34,146 nucleotides of DNA from Nevskia sp. (GTDB lineage: Bacteria; Pseudomonadota; Gammaproteobacteria; Nevskiales; Nevskiaceae): assembly GCA_031291075.1 (NCBI GenBank), contig JARLJS010000076.1, forward strand, positions 1 through 34,146. Direction: 5' to 3'. A model generated the notes under the pieces. It ran no database searches. It saw nothing but the letters and a program-made list of their open reading frames with translations, and was not told where the DNA came from. Below, piece after piece: positions 16,489 through 23,947 of this stretch (the stretch's first letter is position 1; every line of letters starts with the position of its first letter). The translations under genes and the position numbers were made by a program.

Positions 16489-16863
16489 ATGAAAGTCACC
16501 GGCAACATCGAGTTCACCGTCACCGAGCAGTCAGCGGAGCGCGTGGTCGGCACCATGCCCGTGCAGCCAGGGATCCTCAACCCCTTCGGGGTCGCCCATG
16601 CCGGTGCCATGCTGTGGTTCGCCGACGTGTGCGCCACCATCCTCGCTTTCGGCACCACCGAGGTGACGGCCGGCGCCAGCGGCTTTCCGCTCGCCATCAA
16701 CCTCAACGCGGCCTTCCTGGGCAACCAGAGGGACGGCACCTTCACCGCCACCTCGGTATTCGTGAAGAAGGGCCGCACGCTCAGCGTGATACGCACCACG
16801 ATCACCGGCGAGGGCGGCCGACTGATCGCGGACGTGAGCACCAGCCACATCCCGGCGAAGTAA
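16489..16863 (+). CDS. PaaI-type hotdog-fold thioesterase
   Basis: A 124-residue hotdog protein. The pattern NPFGVAHAGAMLWFADVCATI (residues 31-51) is the PaaI/YbgC-like active-site helix. In it, HAGA supplies the backbone oxyanion and Asp46 is the likely general base or nucleophile. The usual N..GxxHGG has become N..GVAHAG. The tail FVKKGRTLSVIRTTITGEGGRLIA is the standard second half. It probably hydrolyses an acyl-CoA thioester. The ATG at 16489 follows GCGGGGAGTGCCC. It lies about 100 bases after the isomerase-like gene on the same strand, so an acyl-CoA of that pathway is a plausible substrate. Confidence 0.87.
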   Translation: MKVTGNIEFTVTEQSAERVVGTMPVQPGILNPFGVAHAGAMLWFADVCATILAFGTTEVTAGASGFPLAINLNAAFLGNQRDGTFTATSVFVKKGRTLSVIRTTITGEGGRLIADVSTSHIPAK

Positions 16864-16974
16864 GCATCCCGGCCCCAGGGGTGAGGGCGCCGCCGCGATC
16901 CAGGCGTAGCGGGTGCGGGCTGTGGCACACTGGCCGCGACTGATTCGGCTCTCGGCAGAACTCGGGGAAGGGCG

Positions 16975-17025
16975 ATGAGCGCGATACTGATGATGGACGA
17001 CGACTCCACCAAGATCGGCGATTGA
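16975..17025 (+). CDS. Possible 16-residue leader peptide coupled to the glycosyltransferase gene
   Basis: An ATG at 16975 preceded by GGGGAAGGGCG opens the frame MSAILMMDDDSTKIGD. Its stop overlaps the downstream ATG as TGATG (17023-17027). The arrangement would let ribosomes finishing the peptide restart on the glycosyltransferase. No known leader peptide is recognised. Confidence 0.35.
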   Translation: MSAILMMDDDSTKIGD

Positions 17026-19385
17026 TGCTGGAACCCGACGGCATGGGGGGCGCCATGAACGACGCGGTCCGACCCGGCACATTGCCGGTCTGGCCGCCCT
17101 GCGAGCCGCTGCCGCCGTTCCTGCCGCGGCCGGTGCCGCGTCACGTCCACCTGCTTCCCAGCCTGTCCATGGGCGGCGCCGAGCGGATGGTGGTGGACCT
17201 GGCGCGCGGCTGGGCCGAGTGCGGCACGCAGGCGGACGTTGTGGCCCTGCGCGGCGCCCGTGTCGAACACCGCCTGAGCGGCGAAGGGGTGGCGTTGCAC
17301 ACCCTGGCCGCGCTCGATCACGCGGCGCGCCTGGCGCACGCCGCGGAGCTCGTGCTACGGAGCGGGCTTCCCGCCTATTGCCATCTCGTCGCGCTCAAGG
17401 ACTTGCGGCAGCTATGGGAGCGGGGCTGCCGCACCATCCCGGTGGTGCACAACATTTCCAGCGGCTGGAAGACCGATCCGCGGGAGTGGCGGGTGCCGCA
17501 GGTTCCTTTCGTCGTCGCCTGCGGCGAGGCGGTCGCCGGCGAATTGAGATCGGCCGGCCTGGACAAGCCGGTGCGGGTGCTACGGCATGTCGTGCCGTCG
17601 CCGCCGGTCCTGGCGCCCGCGCGCAGGACGGCGCTGCGCGCGGCGTTCGGAGCGGGGGATACCACCCTGCTGATCGGCATGATCGGCCGCGTGGTGCCGC
17701 AGAAGAATCAGGTGCGGGCGGTGTCGCTGCTGCGCGCGCTCCTCGATCGCGGTATCGACGCCCGGCTGGCGATCATCGGGCCGGTGATGGGCGACCGCGA
17801 GGCGGACGCCGCGATCGAGCGTCTTGCGGCCGAGCTGCGCGTGCGCCATCGCATCGTGCGGCCCGGGGCGGTGGCCGATGCCGGCGCGATTTGCGGCGCG
17901 TTCGACGTGCTGCTCAACACCTCGCTGTGGGAGGGGCTCTCGCTGGCGACGCTGGAGGCTGTGGCAGCCGGCGTACCGGTGGTGAGCTCGGACGTCGGCG
18001 GACAGCGCGAGGCGGTGCATCCCGGCGACGCCCTGCTCGATCCGGCGGCGGCCGACACGGCCTGGGTCGAGGCCATCCTGGCGGCGCCGGCGCGGCGGCA
18101 TTCCGGCTGGACGGCCTCGCCGCCGGTGCGGCGCACGGCGGCGCACCTGTGGCCCTGGTGGGCGGCTATCGCGGCGGCTCCCGCGCCGGACCCGCGACGC
18201 CTGCTCATCGTCACCGGCGACCTCGATGTCGGCGGGGCGCAGCGTTCGCTTTGCAACCTGGCCGGCGCCTTGCCGACGCACGGCCTGCACGTCACTGTCG
18301 CGGTGGCCGGCCCCGTTGGTGTCACCGCGCTGGCCGATGCGTCGCGGCGCGCCGGCGCGCGCTTCCTCTGCCTCGGCCACGGTGCACCCGCTCTGCCCAC
18401 GCGCGCGCACCGCGTGATCGACCTGGCGCTGGCGGAGCGCGCCGCCACCATGCTGTTCTGGAACCTGGATGCGTCCCTGAAGCTCGCGCTGCTGCGGGCG
18501 TTCGAGGGCAGCCGGGTCAAGGTCTGCGACGTCAGTCCGGGCCCCGACCTGTTCTCGGCGCTGGAACGCAACGAGACGGTAGCCCGGTTCTTCGGCCTCG
18601 ACGGCGGGCGCTACCTGGAACGGCTCGACGGCTTCGTCGCCAAGCACCAGGGCGGGTTGCCGGAGCGCGTGGCACCGGCGCGTCGCGTGCTAATTCCCAA
18701 CGGCGTGGTCGATGCCACGGCCGGGACCTCCTCCGTCACGCCGGGGCCTTTCGATCCGGCCCTGGCGGTGGTCACGGTCGGCCGCTTGCATCCGTCGAAG
18801 CGGCCCGAGCTGCTGCCGGGGGTGGCGCGGGCGCTCGCCCGGCGCGTGCCCGGCGCCAGTCTGCACGTGGTGGGCGGCGCGCACCTGGATGCGAACGGCC
18901 GTCCCGGCAAGCGCGCGGCGGAGGCCTGGAGTGCGCTGCATGCCTCCTGCGGCGGAACGCTGCCCGCCAACCTCGTGTTCGCCGGCCCGCATCCGGAGCC
19001 GGCCGCGTTCCTGCGGCGGTTCGCCGTGTTCTACATGGTCTCGACCGGGCAGGGCTGTCCCAACGCCAGCCTGGAGGCGATGTGCGCCGGCCTGCCGGTG
19101 GTGGCCAATCCGGACGGCGGCACGGCCGAGCAGGTCGAGCATGGCGTCAACGGTTTCCTGGTCGCCGACCCCGGCTGCCCCGAGCGCTACGCGGAAGAGC
19201 TTGCCGAGGCGCTGGCACAGCTTCTAACCTGCCCGGCACTGGCACAAGGGTTCGGGGCCGCGGGGCGCGAGCGGGTCCTCAGCCGCTTCTCCATCGATCG
19301 CATGGCGCAGTCCTATGCAGGCTTCGTCGGCGGTCTTCACGCGATTTCGCCACAAGGGAGCCTGGGCTCATGTTCCAATTCTTGA
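17025..19385 (+). CDS. Tandem double-module GT4-type glycosyltransferase
   Basis: A 786-residue cytoplasmic protein with two complete GT-B modules in one chain. Module 1 (about residues 40-365) begins with the acceptor-side PSLSMGGAERMVVDLARG. It has the donor-side GRVVPQKNQVRAVSLL and an intact EGLSLATLE (E-x7-E), followed by AAGVPVVSSDVGG. Module 2 (about 391-775) begins with VTGDLDVGGAQRSLCNLAG and has GRLHPSKRPELL. Its nucleotide-sugar motif reads QGCPNASLE, so the first Glu is replaced by Gln. Each module should transfer a sugar from an activated donor to a glycan or lipid, but the altered motif raises the possibility that the second is impaired. The start could be the TGATG-coupled ATG at 17025 or the ATG at 17055 behind a G-rich site. 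Confidence 0.87.
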   Translation: MLEPDGMGGAMNDAVRPGTLPVWPPCEPLPPFLPRPVPRHVHLLPSLSMGGAERMVVDLARGWAECGTQADVVALRGARVEHRLSGEGVALHTLAALDHAARLAHAAELVLRSGLPAYCHLVALKDLRQLWERGCRTIPVVHNISSGWKTDPREWRVPQVPFVVACGEAVAGELRSAGLDKPVRVLRHVVPSPPVLAPARRTALRAAFGAGDTTLLIGMIGRVVPQKNQVRAVSLLRALLDRGIDARLAIIGPVMGDREADAAIERLAAELRVRHRIVRPGAVADAGAICGAFDVLLNTSLWEGLSLATLEAVAAGVPVVSSDVGGQREAVHPGDALLDPAAADTAWVEAILAAPARRHSGWTASPPVRRTAAHLWPWWAAIAAAPAPDPRRLLIVTGDLDVGGAQRSLCNLAGALPTHGLHVTVAVAGPVGVTALADASRRAGARFLCLGHGAPALPTRAHRVIDLALAERAATMLFWNLDASLKLALLRAFEGSRVKVCDVSPGPDLFSALERNETVARFFGLDGGRYLERLDGFVAKHQGGLPERVAPARRVLIPNGVVDATAGTSSVTPGPFDPALAVVTVGRLHPSKRPELLPGVARALARRVPGASLHVVGGAHLDANGRPGKRAAEAWSALHASCGGTLPANLVFAGPHPEPAAFLRRFAVFYMVSTGQGCPNASLEAMCAGLPVVANPDGGTAEQVEHGVNGFLVADPGCPERYAEELAEALAQLLTCPALAQGFGAAGRERVLSRFSIDRMAQSYAGFVGGLHAISPQGSLGSCSNS

Positions 19386-20002
19386 AGTCCCTGTTTGCGC
19401 GGGGCGGCCCATCGGTCGTGCTGCGCGTCGATCAGGATGGCTGGACCGGACGTTACGCCGTGCTGTCGCACGATGCGCCGGCCGAGCTGCTGTGGCTGGC
19501 GGCGGCCGGCGATACCGCGCGCACGCCGCGGTTCGCCATCGCCCCCGCGGGGCGCTGGGACGATCCGCAGCGCCTGCAGGTGTCGCGTTCCGACTACGCG
19601 CGCGTGCTGGCCGCGTACTTGCAGGATCAACGCGTGGTCGTCCTCGTCAGGGGGCCGGGCGCGGACGACCGCGACGACTTCGATAACAACCGCGACTACC
19701 GGACTTACGACTCGGGCAGTTCGACCGCGTCTTCGACGCGGGCGGTCGAAGGGCAGGGCGGCAGGTTCGGCGGCGGCGGTGCCAGCAGTTCCTGGGACGA
19801 TGCGCCTGCCCAGGCCTCGTCGACCGCCCATGATGTGGCCGCGGCGGCCGCGCTCGGCGCGCTGGGCGTGGGAGTGGTGAGCGATATCGTCGGCCAGCAG
19901 GACTCGTCCGCACCCGAACCGCCCCTGGCCGACACCTCCGCCGACACGTTCGGCGACAACGCGGCCGATTCCGGGAGCGATTCCGGCGGCTACGACCGTT
20001 GA
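19370..20002 (+). CDS. Hypothetical protein with disordered acidic Ser/Gly tail
   Basis: A 210-residue protein starting 16 bases inside the end of the glycosyltransferase gene, after AAGGGAGCCTGGGCTC, so the two are coupled. Residues 1 to about 90 look folded (FQFLKSLFARGG, VVLRVDQDGWTGRYAVLSH, ARVLAAYLQDQRVVVLVRGPG). Residues about 100-145 are low complexity, rich in Asp, Ser and Gly. An Ala/Gly/Val hydrophobic segment follows (AHDVAAAAALGALGVGVVSDIVG), then an acidic disordered end (SADTFGDNAADSGSDSGG). The pattern fits a small protein that touches the membrane, but no family is recognised. It lies 25 bases before the potassium channel gene, so it may work with the channel. Confidence 0.75.
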   Translation: MFQFLKSLFARGGPSVVLRVDQDGWTGRYAVLSHDAPAELLWLAAAGDTARTPRFAIAPAGRWDDPQRLQVSRSDYARVLAAYLQDQRVVVLVRGPGADDRDDFDNNRDYRTYDSGSSTASSTRAVEGQGGRFGGGGASSSWDDAPAQASSTAHDVAAAAALGALGVGVVSDIVGQQDSSAPEPPLADTSADTFGDNAADSGSDSGGYDR

Positions 20003-20027
20003 TCGCCATACCGGCACGGTCGCTGCC

Positions 20028-21203
20028 ATGATCGTGGTCGCCGGCAGCGGCCCATTGGCCGGCGCGATCGAGCGGAACCTGCAACGGCGGCAGGTGGACG
20101 CGCGGCGCGAGACGCTGCTCCGCGACGACGACGACGAGCGCCTGGAAAGCCTGCTGGGCGGTGCGTCGGTGCTCGTGCTCGCCGCCGGCGACGACTCCTC
20201 CAACGTCGACCTGGCTCTCCGCGCCAAGCGGCTGCGCCGCGACCTGCCGCTGGTGGTGCGCCTGTTCGATGGCGCCCTTGCCTCGTATCTGACGGAAACG
20301 CTGCAGGACGTGCGGATCCTCAGCATGTCGGGTGTCGCGGCGCCGGCGTTCGCCGAGGCGGCCGATCGCCTGCTCGCGGCGGGCGGCAAGCAGTCCGCAT
20401 CGGCGGGAGGGCGCGCCGACTCGTGGCGGGCGCGCCGCTTCCACGTCGACCCGGTGCTCGGCTACGCCCTGCTATGCCTGTTCCTGCTGGTGTTTCCTTC
20501 CGCGCTGTTCTTTTCCAGGGTGCTGGGCTTGCGCTACATGGACGGGCTCTACTTCGTCTGGACCACCGTGATGACGGTCGGTTACGGCGACATCTCGCTC
20601 AAGGAGGCCAGCGACGGGGTGAAGCTCTACGGCATGGGCCTGATGCTCGCCGGGGCGGGCTTCATCGCCATCCTGTTCGCCATCCTGTCCGACTGGGTCA
20701 TGGGCCGGCGGCTCGACATGCTGCACGGCCGCACGGCCGAGCGTGGCGCCGGTCACGTCGTCATCGCCGGCGGCGGCAACATCGGCCTGCGCATCGCCCG
20801 GCTGCTCGCCGGTGGGGGGCGGCGCCTGGTGCTGATCGAGCGCGACGCGCAGAGCAGCAACGCTGCCGCGCTGAGAGATGCCGGCCACCATATCGTCATC
20901 GCCGACGCGACGCGGCCGGAAACGTTGCAGCTGGCATCCCTGCATACCGCCGCGCTGGTCATCGCGGTCACCGATGCCGACGCCGTCAACCTGCAGGTGG
21001 TGCTCCACGCCCGCCGTTGCGGCGTGCCGGCCATCATGCGCGCCGACTCGCCCGAGCTGTCCCAGCATGTGAATACGCGCGGCGACGCCATTGCGCTGTC
21101 GCCGGTCGATGCCGCCGCAGAGCGCTTCGCGGCGGCGGCCCTGGAACTGCGGACGCCGCGCCGCCAGGACAGGCAGCCGGCCCCACAGTCCGGCACCCGT
21201 TAG
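20028..21203 (+). CDS. Potassium channel with RCK (TrkA-N) domains on both sides of the pore
   Basis: A 391-residue two-transmembrane potassium channel. Residues 1 to about 115 form a divergent Rossmann-like RCK domain (VVAGSGPLAGAIERNL). TM1 is at about 143-162, the selectivity filter TVGYGD at 183-188 and TM2 at about 203-223. A second RCK/TrkA-N domain begins at HVVIAGGGNIGLRIA, with the GGGNIG NAD-binding loop at 248-253 and IADATRPETLQLA. Most bacterial relatives have one RCK domain after the pore, so the N-terminal domain is unusual. The second domain lacks an obvious TrkA-C partner. The start ATG has a weak ribosome site, consistent with coupling to the gene before. The 3' end overlaps the convergent LysR gene by 4 bases. 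Confidence 0.9.
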   Translation: MIVVAGSGPLAGAIERNLQRRQVDARRETLLRDDDDERLESLLGGASVLVLAAGDDSSNVDLALRAKRLRRDLPLVVRLFDGALASYLTETLQDVRILSMSGVAAPAFAEAADRLLAAGGKQSASAGGRADSWRARRFHVDPVLGYALLCLFLLVFPSALFFSRVLGLRYMDGLYFVWTTVMTVGYGDISLKEASDGVKLYGMGLMLAGAGFIAILFAILSDWVMGRRLDMLHGRTAERGAGHVVIAGGGNIGLRIARLLAGGGRRLVLIERDAQSSNAAALRDAGHHIVIADATRPETLQLASLHTAALVIAVTDADAVNLQVVLHARRCGVPAIMRADSPELSQHVNTRGDAIALSPVDAAAERFAAAALELRTPRRQDRQPAPQSGTR

Positions 21204-22114
21204 ACGGCCTGCAGCTCCGCCAGCGCACCCGGCAGTTCCGCCGCCAGGTGACGTGACAGCGCGCGCACCCGCGCGTTCTCACGCACGTCGGCATGGCTGA
21301 GCACCCACAGCTGCATGCGCGGCCGGTCCAGCACCTCAGTCAGGCGCCGCAGCTGCGGCTGGAAGTCGGCGGCGAACAGCGGCAGCACCGCCGCGCCGAT
21401 GCCGGCCGTCGCCGCGTGCATGATCGCCAGCAGCGAGTCGGAGCGCAGGCGCGCGGATTTGCCGGGCAGGCGCGACTGCAGCCAGCGCGCGATTTCGATC
21501 TGGCGGATGCTGTCATCGAAGCCGACCCAGGGCAGCTCTTCCAGGGCCGGCGCTCTGCCACCCTTGAAGAAGCGGCGATGGGCGAAGGCGGCGTAGCGCA
21601 GCTCGCCCACCTCGCGGCCGTAGAGGTGCTCCGGGGGCTGGTTGGTGGCGCGCAAGGCCAGGTCCGCTTCGCGGCGGGTCAGATCGACGTTGCGGTTCGA
21701 TACGTCGATCTCGACCTCGATGTCCGGATGCGCCCGCAGGAACGCCGGCAGTACCCGCGGCAGCAGGTAACAGGCGAACATCTCGCTGGCGGCGATACGC
21801 ACCACGCCGCTCAAGCGCACGTCGGCGCCCATAATCCGGCGTTCGGCCGTCAGCGCAGCCTCTTCCATCAGCCGCGCCGACTCCGCCGCCGCCTCACCGT
21901 GCGCCGTCGGCGCATAGCCGTTGCGCGTGCGTTCGAACAGGGCGGCGCCGAAGCGCTTCTCGATGGCGCGCAGGCGCCGGAACACGGTCGAATGCTCCAC
22001 CTGCAGCTGCCGCGCGGCGCCGCTCAGGCTGCCCGCGCGCGCCACCGCCAGTACCGTGCGCAGGTCGTCCCAGGCCAGCGGAACTGTGCTTTTTTGCAAT
22101 GCTGGTTTGCGCAT
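21200..22114 (-). CDS. LysR-family transcriptional regulator
   Basis: A 304-residue LTTR. The winged helix-turn-helix is at residues 14-72 (WDDLRTVLAVARAGSLSGAARQL, then STVFRRLRAIEKRFGAALFERTRNGY). It is followed by the linker helix and a substrate-binding domain (GVVRIAASEMFACYLLPRVLPAFLRAHPDIEVEI). It is divergent from the SDR gene with a 79-bp gap containing a palindrome. By family habit it should control that SDR gene and itself in response to a small ligand. The ligand cannot be read from the sequence. Confidence 0.95.
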   Translation of the reverse strand: MRKPALQKSTVPLAWDDLRTVLAVARAGSLSGAARQLQVEHSTVFRRLRAIEKRFGAALFERTRNGYAPTAHGEAAAESARLMEEAALTAERRIMGADVRLSGVVRIAASEMFACYLLPRVLPAFLRAHPDIEVEIDVSNRNVDLTRREADLALRATNQPPEHLYGREVGELRYAAFAHRRFFKGGRAPALEELPWVGFDDSIRQIEIARWLQSRLPGKSARLRSDSLLAIMHAATAGIGAAVLPLFAADFQPQLRRLTEVLDRPRMQLWVLSHADVRENARVRALSRHLAAELPGALAELQAV

Positions 22115-22135
22115 ATTTGGAATTCACCTGCATGG

Positions 22136-22146
22136 ATGCAAAGCAT
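22136..22146. promoter_or_regulatory. Candidate LysR operator palindrome
   Basis: ATGC-AAA-GCAT lies centrally in the LysR/SDR divergent spacer. GCATATTTGGAATTC overlapping the LysR start and GCATGGATGC beside it add further T-rich/A-rich half-sites. LTTR sites are typically short interrupted palindromes in such spacers, so this is a positional inference. Confidence 0.4.
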
Positions 22147-22193
22147 AGTCTGGCTGCACCCGCCGGGCCACCGGCCATCAAACGGAGCACGCC

Positions 22194-22949
22194 ATGAACG
22201 CATTCAAGGACAAGGTAGTACTGGTCACCGGCGCTACCGCCGGTATCGGCCGCGCCGCCGCCAGGGCCTTCGCGCAGGAGGGCGCCAGATTGATCGTGAC
22301 CGGCCGCAACCGCGCCGCCGGCGAGAGCCTGGTCGCCGAGCTGCGCGGGCAGGGCGCCCAGGCCGAGTTCGTGCCGGGTGACGCCTCCCTCGAAGCGGCG
22401 CACAAGCAGTGGGTGGGAGCCGCGCTGGAGCGTTTCGGCCGGCTCGACGTGGCGGTGAACAACGCCGGCGTCGAAGGCGAACTGGGGCCGGTAACGGAGC
22501 AGACCGAGGCCAACTACGACCGTGTATTCGACACCAACGTCAAGGGCCTGCTGTTCGCGCTCAAGCACCAGGTGCCGGCGCTGCAGGCGCACGGTGGCGC
22601 CATCGTCAACGTCTCCTCCATCGTCGGCACCGTCGCCATGGCCGGCGCTTCGGTGTATGCGGCCAGCAAGCACGCCGTGAACGGCCTCACCCGCGCGGTG
22701 GCGCTGGAAAACGCGCGCACCGGCGTGCGGGTCAACGCCGTCGCGCCCGGCGCCATCGCCACGGAAATGATGGAACGCTTCACCGGCGGCAACAAGGACG
22801 CCCAAGCCGGCTTGGCGGCCGCCCACCCGGTGGGGCGGCTCGGCACGGTCGACGAGGTCGCCCATGCCATCCTCTTCCTGGCGAGCGAGCAGGCAGGGTT
22901 CGTGACCGGGTCCGTGCTCGGCATCGACGGAGGTTATCTGGCGCAGTGA
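22194..22949 (+). CDS. Short-chain dehydrogenase/reductase (classical SDR)
   Basis: A 251-residue cytosolic NAD(P)-dependent oxidoreductase. The cofactor loop TGATAGIG is at residues 12-19, the structural NNAG at 89-92, and the catalytic Ser142, Tyr155 and Lys159 fall in NVSSIVG and VYAASKHAVNG. The end, GSVLGIDGGYLAQ, is typical of the FabG-like group. TGRNR after the second strand puts an Arg near the cofactor phosphate, compatible with NADPH. Its substrate is unknown. It is divergently paired with a LysR regulator, which likely controls it. The ATG follows ACGGAGCACGCC. Confidence 0.94.
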   Translation: MNAFKDKVVLVTGATAGIGRAAARAFAQEGARLIVTGRNRAAGESLVAELRGQGAQAEFVPGDASLEAAHKQWVGAALERFGRLDVAVNNAGVEGELGPVTEQTEANYDRVFDTNVKGLLFALKHQVPALQAHGGAIVNVSSIVGTVAMAGASVYAASKHAVNGLTRAVALENARTGVRVNAVAPGAIATEMMERFTGGNKDAQAGLAAAHPVGRLGTVDEVAHAILFLASEQAGFVTGSVLGIDGGYLAQ

Positions 22950-22960
22950 ACCTGGCGGTC

Positions 22961-22998
22961 GATCGGGGGCTTGCGCGCGGCGGGCACGGCCCCCGATC
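22961..22998. terminator. Hairpin between convergent SDR and methyltransferase-like genes
   Basis: GATCGGGGGC (22961-22970) pairs perfectly with GCCCCCGATC (22989-22998), overlapping the stop of the minus-strand gene. The position between convergent genes suggests a shared bidirectional terminator. There is no T-run. Confidence 0.55.
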
Positions 22999-23860
22999 AA
23001 GGCCGGCGAAACTTGAGCAGAAACCGGTCCGTCCTGTCGTGCATGTCATGCGCCTTGCCGGTGTGCGGATCGTCGGCGTGCCGCAGCACCTCGCTCTCGC
23101 CGACAAAGATGAAACCGGCTTCGGTGACTTCCTGCTTGACCTGCTCGGCGGTGATGCGATGCAGGGATTCGGTATCGCGCGCCCCCGAACCCGCGGCGGC
23201 GGCGTGATCCTCGACCATCAAAATGCCGCCGGGTTTCAATGCCGCCAGCAGGGCCTTGTCGACCGTCAGCATGTCCGGCGAGCCGAAGGCCTGGTCGTGA
23301 AGGTCGTGATAATTCTCCGAGGTCCAGATCAGGTCGAGTGGCTCCGGCGCCACGAAGTTTTCGGCCGCCGGGCTGGATGACCAATACTCGTACACCCATC
23401 CCGGGTCGCCGCTGTCCGAATGCAGCTCAGGCGCGGGACGCAGCCGGGACTTCAGGCTGCTGGCGCTCACGTTGGTGCAGGCCGGTCCGGCCGGTTCCGT
23501 GGCCGGATTGGATGATGCGGGCTGAGACAACGTGCCCTGTGGCGATACGCTCTGTGCGGCAGGCGGTGGAGTCGCACGCGGTACCGTGATCGCGTATACG
23601 TGGCCGGCGTCGCCCACCACCTTGCAGAATATCCTGGTGAAATATCCTTTGCCGGGCATGAAGTCCGCGACCTTGTCGCCGGGCTTGATCCCCGCGAACG
23701 CGATCACCTCGGCCGGCTTGCGCTCCGCGTCGCGTTGACGATCGGCGTCGGGCCGCCTGGGGTCGGCCACCGCCGCCGCGATGTAGGCGGGTATCGGGTC
23801 CGCCGCGACCGACCGCGCCACCAGCAGCAGGGTGGCGCAGATCAGGCCCGTTCGTCTCAT
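22997..23860 (-). CDS. Exported class I SAM-methyltransferase-like protein
   Basis: A 287-residue protein with an N-terminal signal peptide (MRRTGLICATLLLVARSVAA, probable cleavage near residue 20) followed by a Rossmann methyltransferase-like fold. Motif I reads KVADFMPGKGYFTRIF, a later strand PLDLIWTSENYHDL, and LKPGGILMVEDHAAAAGSG matches the post-motif region. An inserted Pro/Ser-rich stretch (about residues 95-135, RATPPPAAQSVSPQG onward) breaks the core between motif I and the later strands. Similar predicted exported methyltransferases exist, but S-adenosylmethionine is not expected in the periplasm, so catalysis there is doubtful. The gene precedes an exported amidase on the opposite side of a hairpin. 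Confidence 0.75.
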   Translation of the reverse strand: MRRTGLICATLLLVARSVAADPIPAYIAAAVADPRRPDADRQRDAERKPAEVIAFAGIKPGDKVADFMPGKGYFTRIFCKVVGDAGHVYAITVPRATPPPAAQSVSPQGTLSQPASSNPATEPAGPACTNVSASSLKSRLRPAPELHSDSGDPGWVYEYWSSSPAAENFVAPEPLDLIWTSENYHDLHDQAFGSPDMLTVDKALLAALKPGGILMVEDHAAAAGSGARDTESLHRITAEQVKQEVTEAGFIFVGESEVLRHADDPHTGKAHDMHDRTDRFLLKFRRP

Positions 23861-23904
23861 GTCGCGCTCCGTGCCGGCGCATCGCAGGGCGCGCGAGCGC
23901 CGTT

Positions 23905-23937
23905 CAGGCCTGAGCCGCTCAATGCGGCTCAGGCCTG
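23905..23937. terminator. Hairpin after the amidase gene
   Basis: CAGGCCTGAGCCGC (23905-23918), loop TCAAT, then the perfect complement (23924-23937). It lies 11 bases past the minus-strand amidase stop and upstream of the methyltransferase-like gene. No T-run follows on the minus strand. Confidence 0.6.
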
Positions 23938-23947
23938 GACCTTGCGC

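Noticed and set aside
17219-20002. 927-residue frame overlapping the glycosyltransferase
   Set aside because: Its first about 715 residues are a frame-shifted shadow of the glycosyltransferase. Only the part from 19370 is kept as a gene.
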